A stretch of DNA of 64,000 bases from Tiliqua scincoides (Eukaryota > Chordata > Lepidosauria > Squamata > Scincidae). Every line of letters begins with the position of its first letter. Position 1 is the stretch's first letter. The position numbers and the translations under genes are program-made. The stretch spans positions 24,592,284 through 24,656,283 of the forward strand of contig NC_089830.1 of the NCBI RefSeq assembly GCF_035046505.1, in the 5' to 3' direction. Positions 55,979 through 64,000 of this stretch are shown here, in pieces. Below the pieces are notes generated by a model. The model saw nothing but the letters and a program-made list of their open reading frames with translations, made no database searches and was not told where the DNA came from.

Positions 55979-58946
55979 TCAGACGTACATGGCCCTGGAC
56001 ATCACAAACGCCTTGTCGGTCGCGATGGGCGTCAACGCCATCTCTTCCTCCGCAGCGGCAAAGGACAGCGCATCATAAATGGGGTTGATCTGGTCCAGAT
56101 ATTCATCTTCCGGGCTGGGGGCAGCATTGCCCGCCGCCTCTCGCTCCTCCAACGTTGGGAGTTCATGGTACCGAGGGGCCTCCTGCAGAGGGGACAGATG
56201 GAGGGGGAAAAGTATTTGCAGACGGTTCCCCTCTCGTTTTCTCCTTCCATTTGCTGCTTCCCCAATGTCGGTGTGAGGTTGTGTTAAAGCCAGGGCTGCA
56301 GGTGGGTGTTACTCGATCTAGACTGCGATGGTGTGTTCCAGGGGGCCTGATGGGCTTGGCCCACCCATGAGGCCAACTGAGACAGTTGCCTCAGGCAGAC
56401 AAGTGGTGGGGGGCTCACACCTCTGTGCAGCTGCTCTCCTCTGCTGCTGCTCTTCCTGCTTCCTGGATTTGTAAAAGAAGAAGGGGAGGGAGCAAAAGAG
56501 GAAGTGTGGAGGAGAAGAGTAGACAAGAGCACTGAATACCCTCTTCTTAACACTTGCTCATCTGTTCTGTCCCCCACTTTTCAAATCCAAGGAGCAAGAA
56601 GAGGAGAGGTGGGTGGCTTTGTCACTGGTCAAGGAAGCATGATTTCGTGCACTGCCATAGGGGCTGGGAGGTCTTAGGCCAGCCTTGGGCCTTGAGGTTA
56701 CTTGAGGGATCAGGAGCCCTGACCGGGATCTCACAGGGAGCTGGAACCTACTGGTTGAACAGCAGAAGGCCCTGCTCCATTGGCCGTATACACAGAGGCA
56801 CAAAATACTTTCGGCATCTTGCAAGGGAAACAGCAAGGAGACACAGAGAACCCTGCATTCCCAGAACTCCTAGAAATCCTGCTTGGTCCCCTTGTAGCTT
56901 CCGAAAGCTCAAACAAGCCTTGCCCACAGGTTTTCAAATGGGTCTTCCCCACAGCCATTGAGGACTAGAAACTTGCATTGTTGTTGTTGCTTTTTTAAAC
57001 AAAAGAAAGCCACGTTACTCAGGGTTCCAAAACCTGCACTCTGTACCAAATTCCTCACTTTACCAGGTTAAATTCCAGAAGGGCAGGACACACTTGTCTC
57101 TGGGAGAAGCAGACATGTACTTTCAATAAATCGATTCTAGGCTCCTAGTGGGGTGCATGTTCTCCCAATGCAAACCCAATCCAGAAAGATGCATTTCTGG
57201 CTATGAGAGTTAAACCAGTCTAGGGGGATTTGGCCACCTAGTTGCACCCCCTGCACTCACCAAGTGATCATCCCTGCTTCCCCCTCACCTCCATTGTGGT
57301 GGCAGTGACCCCTCCAAAGTGACCGTCTGTGGTGCTGGGTTCAAAAAAGAGAGTTTTGAGCGGGGTACTCTCGGCCTCCGGGGGGCTATTGACCTGGAAT
57401 AAACCAGAGGGGAGGTGAGTGAGAGAAAGGGCTAGCCTGGGGTAACTTGAGCCAGAGAATACCGGGAGAACGGAAAGACTCCCTTTTCCTTCCTGAAAGC
57501 AGGAATAAAATCTGGGGTTTGGATGGACTGGGGTGGGACTGGTGGCAAACCCCTTTGTCTCCAGGCTCCTATGCCTTTGTTTGAGTCAGTCAGCCAAAAC
57601 TGTTTCCAGGAAGGGGAAGACATTGCCTCTGCTGTCTATTCCATGCCTGGAACAGAGCCGTGAAGTCTTGGGCTTTTGTCTTCTACAAAAGGGCCGGCCT
57701 ATCTGACAGCTCCTGCAAGTGCTGTACAGGGTGTGGAACTTGGTACCAGAGGCGTAAGGTGCTGTTCCAAGAACCCTTTCCTTTCAATCTTCCTGTGTGG
57801 AAGAAACAAGTGTCTAGTCCTGATGGATGCAACAGTCCTTATGGCTTGAAAGCATCTGGGTTGCACCTGGTTGCCAGAGCAGGGTCTGAATTTGATTTCC
57901 GGTGGTCAAGGGGCAGGGGCCTCCGTTGGCTCATGGCCCTCCCCCATGACTAGTAGAAACTGAATAGATTCTTCAGCACAGGAGAAGTTACACAAAGCGA
58001 AAGGCTTTATACAAGTTGGAGAATTCTGCTTTCTTTGACCCAAAATTGTCTTTTTTTCCCAGCATAGACTACCGGCAGCCCTGGGGTAGGGGGGTGAAGG
58101 CAAAAGGAGGAGGGAAGGAGATTAAAATACACCTGGACCATTCAGACTTTTCTCAAGTAGGCATTCCATGCCATACCTCTGTGTTTCCAGCTCCTGAGTC
58201 AGAGGAGCTCCATTGCTTTTAGGCTGAAATGGTTTTTCATTGGATTTTATTGTGCCTGCGTTTGGGAAATGTGAGCTGGCTGGGAGGCCTCCTTGGAGGC
58301 AGAAAGGTGGGATGTAAATTGCCAGATAAATTACACAAAGTACTTACCTGCTGCCCTTCATCAGACAGCTGGCAGGGTGGAGGTGGCTTATAGGCTGGGG
58401 GTCCTTCCAGGCTGCAAGGACAAGAGGAAGCAGCAGAATCAGGATGAGAAGAGCCAGAATGGCGTCATGCTTCTGGGCATTGGACCGAGTCCTGGAAGAC
58501 CACCGAGCACCCCCCATGCGCAGCTTGTGATCTGGGTACCAACTAGACTGAACGGCAGCTGCTCGTGTTGCAACTGGAGTGGGCCTGATTTACCAGCAAA
58601 AGGGGCACAGGAGTCCAGAATACAGCACCTTCTGTGGGGCTGTTGTCCTGCTGCTCCCTTTCCCTAAGAGGTTTCCCCCAGCTGAGCTCTCTCCTGGAGG
58701 GAAAAGCGTCTGGAGGACGGGGAGAGGGTCTTCTGGTTTCACTCATGTCCCCAGCACATCCCGCAGGCCTCCTCCCTGACCAAGCCAACCAAGTCACTCA
58801 CTCATCGTCCTCCCTCTCCATCCGGTTCTTCTGTTGCTGCCGACAGATCAAGATGCCGGTGGCAACCACGGCCAGTGCCACGATGGCTGCGATAAGGCCT
58901 CCGATGATGCCCCCTGTGGTGCCTGCCCCGTCCAGGTTGGGTTTAT
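55979..58946 (-). CDS. NECTIN2: NECTIN2, last four coding exons (partial gene)
   Basis: Nectin-2 is a single-pass immunoglobulin-family adhesion molecule that joins adherens junctions through afadin. The exons are 58802-58946 (extracellular stalk, transmembrane GGIIGGLIAAIVALAVVATG, then the basic CRQQQKNR stop-transfer), 58348-58411 (LEGPPAYKPP), 57289-57393 (STPLKTLFFEP) and 55979-56182 (RYHELPTLEER, EYLDQINPIYDAL and the end VMSRAMYV). All junctions are GT/AG and the frame is continuous. The C-terminal AMYV is the afadin PDZ-binding motif and matches the long (delta) form of mammalian nectin-2. The Ig-domain exons are not in the remaining 5 kb, so they lie beyond the right edge. Same strand and order relative to TOMM40 as in mammals. 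Confidence 0.95.
56330..56590. repeat. Dispersed repeat, also at 59.8-60.1 kb in reverse
   Basis: The gagacagttgcctcaggcag block plus a purine-rich body (aagaagaggagagg) recurs inverted at about 59,810-60,060 (ctgcctgagacagctgcc). Class unknown. Confidence 0.4.
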
Positions 58947-59329
58947 CTGGACAGAGAGAGAGAGAGAGAGTGTGTGATGCTGGGAGCCACATGACGTGTT
59001 ATTCCCCCCCCCAAAGGAGAGGGGGGAGTGGGGTCAGCACATCAGCCTGGACTGCACTCTCAAAAGCAGGTCTGAGCACACCAGTGACGCCCTCACCAGC
59101 GTCAGGAGGGGCCACCCGTGGTCACGTGTCAGTTGCAGCCCACAATTATTCATGCCCAAGCCCAGTGGCAGCTTCAGCCAAACTCCCTTCCCAGCATCTG
59201 TTATGTAACGTAAACACATCTGTAAGATTTCTGTACTGTTAAAAAAACATTCTGTTCCCGCAAGTCACAGAAACGGGCAAAAGGGAGTGAAGCTGCACTT
59301 GTGACTGTCGGAAATCTTGACCGGCATTT

Positions 59330-59690
59330 AATATAATAATAATAATAATAATAATATACAGTATTTATATACCGCCTTTCTTGGTCTTTAGTCAAGACTT
59401 TATTCAAGGTGGTTTACATAGGCAGGCTGATTAAATCCACGCAGGGATTTTTACAAAGTGAAAGAAGGTTCTCTCTTTCAAGAACCACCACATTCAAGGT
59501 GTTACACTCTGATCTGGTTTAACATTCTGGCGTCCATCCTCCCACGCTCCGAGCAGATGGAACAGCTCAGCTGCAGCTTGCCAGCTGCTTCAAGGTCGCA
59601 CGGTGCCGGTGGCCTCAAACTGGCGACCTTGTGGATGTTAATCTTCAGGCAATGGAGGCTCTACCCTCTAGACCAGACCTCCTGCCCATT
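59330..59690 (-). mobile_element. Sauria-type tRNA-derived SINE
   Basis: (AAT)n tail at 59,333-59,356, the ccgcctttctt/aaggtgg hairpin, and a tRNA-like head at about 59,665-59,687. Minus orientation, like the four other copies. Confidence 0.85.
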
Positions 59691-60814
59691 TCCTCCGCAG
59701 GGCCAGCCCAGGATGGCTCTACATTCAGTCAGTGCCAGAGAGAGAAATCCATGCTTGCTGCCTCCAGGGTTGGCCCAAGATCACCTGGCTCCGAAGGCAG
59801 CATGTCCAGTGCTGATGATGTTTCAGCCTCAGCTTCTTCCACTCCCTGGACTGGAAAAGGAGCAGGGGGGAATAGAGCAGAAGAGGACAGTATCCAGCAA
59901 TCTAGCCCTCCATTCTCCTCTCCTCCACACTTCCTTTTCCATTCCAGAGAGTTGGGGAGGGGGAGTCAGAGGAGATATGGTGGAGGGAAGTGAGCTGTCG
60001 GAGGTAGGTGCCCTCCCACCAACCTACTGCCTGAGACAGCTGCCTTGCAGCCCAGTCCAGAGGTGCCCGGTGCCCAGGGCTGCAGTGGCACTGAAATGGG
60101 GAAAGCCTACGTCTCCTGGGGGGAAGGGGACATTTGTCCCCTTTAGGTTGTGCTTTCGGTTGTGGTCTGTTGCTTTCTGAAAAGTTATTCTGCATTGATG
60201 GGAGGGAGTTTGTTTGTGACTTCTGTGAGCTACCTTGAATGTTTGTTTTTGAGATGGTAAGGCCAGGAAAAAATCTGCCAGATAGACAAAATGTGTGGGT
60301 GTGGATTGTGTCCATCTACTGTATAATATGCTCCTAGGTTTCCCCCCCCTTTTTCCATCTTACATCCTCAACCACTAGGTGGCACTTAAATTCTGCAATG
60401 CACATTTGCAAGTTCCTAGAAGCACATGTTTCCAGCAGGTACTAGGATGCCCTGGTAGGTGAAATGACTGACCTATAAGGAACCTCACATATAGCATGGG
60501 GACCCCAAGCAGCTGAGTTTCTGTTACCCAGCATCCCTGCAGCCTCTCCAATGCCCTCCCCCCAAAAGTCTCAGGTGTGGACAGAAGCAAGCAACCCCTA
60601 ATTGCTGGGGCTGGAATTTCAGGTCCCACCCCATTTTTGTGGAGATGGTATGGATGGTGTAATGGTGCAGTCAAGTTTCCTAGAATTCATTGCTTCTGTT
60701 CAGGGAAGAGGATCGAGTGGTTAGAGCTGGACGGTGGAAGAGGATTGCAACTCTGTACATGCCGCAGTTTCAAGGTGTAGGTACAAGGAACAATGTTGGG
60801 AATAGGATTTAGCA

Positions 60815-61224
60815 TCTAGAGCAGCAGTTCCCAAACTTTTAGCACCAGGACCCACTTTCTAGAATGATACTCTGTCAGGACCCACTGGAAATGATGTCAT
60901 CAAGTGAAGTGACATCAAGTGACATCAAGCAGGAAGTATCATCAATCAGGAACATTTTTAACAATCCTAGGCTGCGATCCTACCCACACTCACCAAGGAG
61001 TAAGTCCCATTGACTACGTATCATTGTTAAAAGCATATACTGTACATATTAGCCTCTTAAAAGTACAGAGCTATAACATTTCCCCAAATGCAGTCACATA
61101 CCATGGTACAATACGTCTAATATATTAAAAATAAAATATTGAAATGAATGGGGATCCACCTGAAATTGGCTTGCGAACCACCTAGTGGGTCGTGACCCAC
61201 AGTTTGAGAAACACTGCCCTGATC
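60815..61224. mobile_element. hAT-type MITE
   Basis: The ends agcagttcccaaact and agtttgagaaacactgccctg are inverted repeats. The body shares the gaatggggatccacc and agtgggtcgtgaccc blocks with the 21.95-kb element in reverse orientation. Confidence 0.7.
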
Positions 61225-62854
61225 TAGAAAATCTCAGCTTTGATGGTTACTTTCTAAAACCAGACACAAGTTTCCAGTCCTTAAGACCGGAGAGTGCCGG
61301 GGCAAAGACAGATGCAGCCTCCGAAGTCAGGAAGGCTTCAGAGATCAGAAGATCACGATTTCCACTAGCAGGAAAGCAGGGTTTCAGTGCCCTGCTATGT
61401 GGTTCTTTGCATTCCACTGTGATCAACAGGAGCAAAATAAATTATGCAAAATAGAGAAATATATATAGGCGAATGAGCTGGGTGTGCATAATTTATACAG
61501 GCTGTAATGTGCAGCGTTCCTTTGGCACAGAATTGCTGTTCCAAGCACTGAGTGTAGGCAGCCCTGAGAAAGGATGTCTGCCTTTCATCTGTCAGCACTT
61601 TGAAGAACGGGAGGCCTAGTGGCTATAGTCGTGGAGGGTGGCAGGGAGACACACAGCAGGATCTGTGGGTTCCAGGCCGTGCTTGAGGCAAAAGAATAGG
61701 GTCTAGTGGTTAACCCATGAATGTACATTAATTATCCTCCATATAGTGCTGTGAGGGTTGCCAACTGACTGAAAAAAAATCCTGGCCTGCTCCTGTGCCC
61801 GTAATGCACTAAAACATGAGGGTTAAGCATTTCACAGCATGAAAGAGAGGCCGTGTCACTTGCTAATTCCTGGCACAAAGACCAGGGCTAGTTTTTTTTT
61901 TTTTAAAGCCACAGACAACCTGCAGCACCATATAAACAACACTTGCTAAAATAACAACATTCCCTCTTTCTGAAGACATGGCAACCAGGGCTGAGAGGTG
62001 TCTTCTCCAGGGTAGATCATCTGTAACCCTCCCGTTGCATGCAGTAGCGGCACCAGAGGCCAGCGCGGTGCAAACTGGAGACGTGAAAGAGCGGCCTCTC
62101 CGTGCCATCTTTTCGCTGCCAGCTTGGTGTGTTCATCCACCAACTGATCCCCTCCTTGGCTCTCCTGGGACAACCCATAATTACAGACAGCCCCATCCAT
62201 TATGCATGGGCGCGAGTCCGGGCTCGTGGCCTCCTTTGCGGCGGCGGCAACTCAAAATGATTATTTTTTGTTTGAAGGAGGCTTTCCAAAGGGAACCTCG
62301 ACTCTGCTGCTGAGAGCCAAGAGCCAAATCCAGAGGGGGGAGTTGAAACCTGGTGACCTCAGCGTAGGACCAAGGCAAGCGCGCAGACTGTGCCTGGGAT
62401 TGACTTCTCTCTCTCTCAGCACCAGAGGTTGGAAGCTAGAGAAAGGGGACAGAGGAGAGTGAGGTGCGGGGAGGGGGGCGAGAGAAAATTGGAAGATGGA
62501 GAAAGAATAAAACATTTTTTTTCCTATAAGAGGAGGCTTAAAGGATTAGATGTTTCCAGCTTAGCAATGCAGATGACTGCGGGAAAATATGACAGGCACG
62601 TATCCGGAGCAGGGAACTGGAGGATCACACAAGAGCAGACTGAGATGGCTGCAGGGTGATCAAGTCCTCCCACTCCCCCCGCCGCCCGCCCCAGGACTAT
62701 AGCCTGATATTTTGTGGCAAGGGAAGGGGTGCTGAGTGGGTGGGGGGCAACCACAGAACAGCCAAGGCATAAACAGAGAACTACGTTCATTTAAAATGAT
62801 TTAATTGCATTCCTTCTTAGGTTTTCAACCATTTCCATCTCACAGCAAGGCGCT

Positions 62855-62990
62855 AAAATTGTCCAGGTACACCATCGGTTTTTTTTGACAAGGCTGGGAG
62901 TTCACATCCCCCAATGGCCCTACTAATAAATGACTCTCCCGCAAATTCCCGTGGCACACCTGTGGGCCGTTCGCACATAGGAGACATGGT
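62855..62990. mobile_element. hAT-type MITE fragment
   Basis: Reverse-orientation match to the 29.9/43.9-kb family (cccccaatggccctactaataaatg, gtggcacacctgtgg). Confidence 0.6.
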
Positions 62991-64000
62991 GGAGGAATTC
63001 TGACACAGGCCCCAGGCGGGTGAGATTCAGCCTGAGTTCTGTACCAGGGCTTCTCAGAGGGGTCTTCTACTACAGCCCAGACCTCTTGAGGCTGCATGCC
63101 CAGCCCTCCAAGTTCCCACGTGCGCAACAATCCTTTGTGTTGACCCATGAGCCAGGCGACACTGCTGTGGTGCTCATGCCCCATTCGCCTCCTCACTTGC
63201 TCTCTAGCAGTCTGTCCCACCTATCACAGCGCCACGTGACGTCATCACCCAGCCCCACACTGGACAAAGCTGGCTTTCAAGAGCAGGTGAAACTCAAGCC
63301 CCACAAGGCGTTGCTTATAACAAAGGGGCTTTTTTTCTATTATTTTAAAGCAGAGGTCCCCGAATGTCCGTTCGACTCCATTTTCTGGAACTACACCAGG
63401 ATTCAAGTGAGGGCTGCCTTACACCCGTGTGATGCTGCTGTTACACCGGGTGTGTCTGGGAGAGCCGCAGCACCCAGCAGGTGTGACTCAAGGGAGTCAC
63501 CTGGGATGACAACAGATGACTGCATCGCAATCCACTGTGCTTTGCAGCCAGGCGATAACCCTCGGCTTCGAGAGGATGGACGGGTGCCTGTGAAAACCCC
63601 GGGCTGGGCAGGGCAGGAGTTTGCTTAAGCTCTCCAGAAGCCAAGTCGGCCAGGGTTTTCTGTGTCTTTAACACCTGCAGAGGAGGTAAGCTCTGGGCGG
63701 AGCAGCCCATCCAGCTACTCCTACTGAAGGTTTCTCATCGACCCAGCAGTTAAAGACCCAGGAGTTCAGGCCTCCTGAACACTGTGGGGAGAACGACCCT
63801 CTCTCCATGCTCCTCAGCGTTTGCCTGCCATACCCTCGTCACCCCTGGATGGAAGGTGGTATCCAGGGACTGATCAGACTCAGATCTGCTTAGCTACTTC
63901 AAGAAGGCTGGGTCATGCACCCCCCCCCCCAGACCGGTGCCCTGTGACCACAGTGGCTCCTGTTACTCAGTGGCCCCAGAACGTCCCTGGACGTCCCTCA

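Larger units (their letters stand above)
58947..64000 (-). other. NECTIN2: Intron of NECTIN2 upstream of the transmembrane exon
   Basis: No Ig-domain exon with the expected Cys and Trp pattern is found to the window edge. The stretch contains a GA repeat at the acceptor (58,950-58,970), a SINE, hAT MITEs and unremarkable unique sequence. Confidence 0.5.

Noticed and set aside
62175-62300. Coding exon in the GC-rich stretch of the NECTIN2 intron
   Set aside because: No splice sites in register with the nectin frame and no Ig-domain residues.

Overview
The window is vertebrate nuclear DNA, most likely from a squamate reptile (lizard-type). Evidence is the mix of 5S rRNA-derived SINEs, tRNA-derived Sauria-type SINEs, many CR1-like LINE tails, hAT and Harbinger-like MITEs, and intron-rich host genes. 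No bacterial, CRISPR or viral gene system is present. All host genes that can be supported lie on the minus strand.

Layout by increasing coordinate. From 1 to about 38,000 is a tandem galectin cluster: three four-coding-exon galectin genes (A about 5.0-7.7 kb, B about 18.3-19.7 kb, C about 34.2-36.8 kb), each with a matching 5' noncoding exon upstream (9.0, 20.5 and 37.7 kb). They sit in repeated genomic units that share flanking sequence. A fourth partial unit (about 20.9-23.2 kb) has kept the flank but lost the exons, and an inverted copy of the 5' flank lies at 12.7-13.4 kb. The units have since been invaded by LINEs, SINEs, hAT elements and one probable solo LTR. The proteins look like the short galectins of the mammalian galectin-10/13/14/16 group. 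Copies B and C keep the sugar-binding residues; copy A has lost the Asn and Arg of the HxNPR motif.

From about 40.8 to 52 kb is TOMM40 (nine coding exons, 338 aa, plus a 5' noncoding exon in a GC-rich, CCAAT-box promoter). From 56.0 to 58.9 kb are the last four coding exons of NECTIN2 (transmembrane segment, cytoplasmic tail and afadin-binding C-terminus); the Ig-domain exons lie beyond the right edge. NECTIN2 followed by TOMM40 on one strand is the mammalian order, but where mammals have APOE and the APOC genes this window shows only the galectin cluster.

The most notable points are the galectin expansion and divergence on the APOE side of TOMM40, a LINE and a 5S-derived SINE that share the same 3' tail (a likely driver-passenger pair), a foldback LINE insertion with intact target duplication, and two young minisatellites at the 5' end of TOMM40. 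One of these grew from a CR1 fragment; the other is a 30-bp array of TATA-box-like units with a long hairpin. The genes are not one pathway: TOMM40 is mitochondrial import, NECTIN2 is cell adhesion, and the galectins are lectins.
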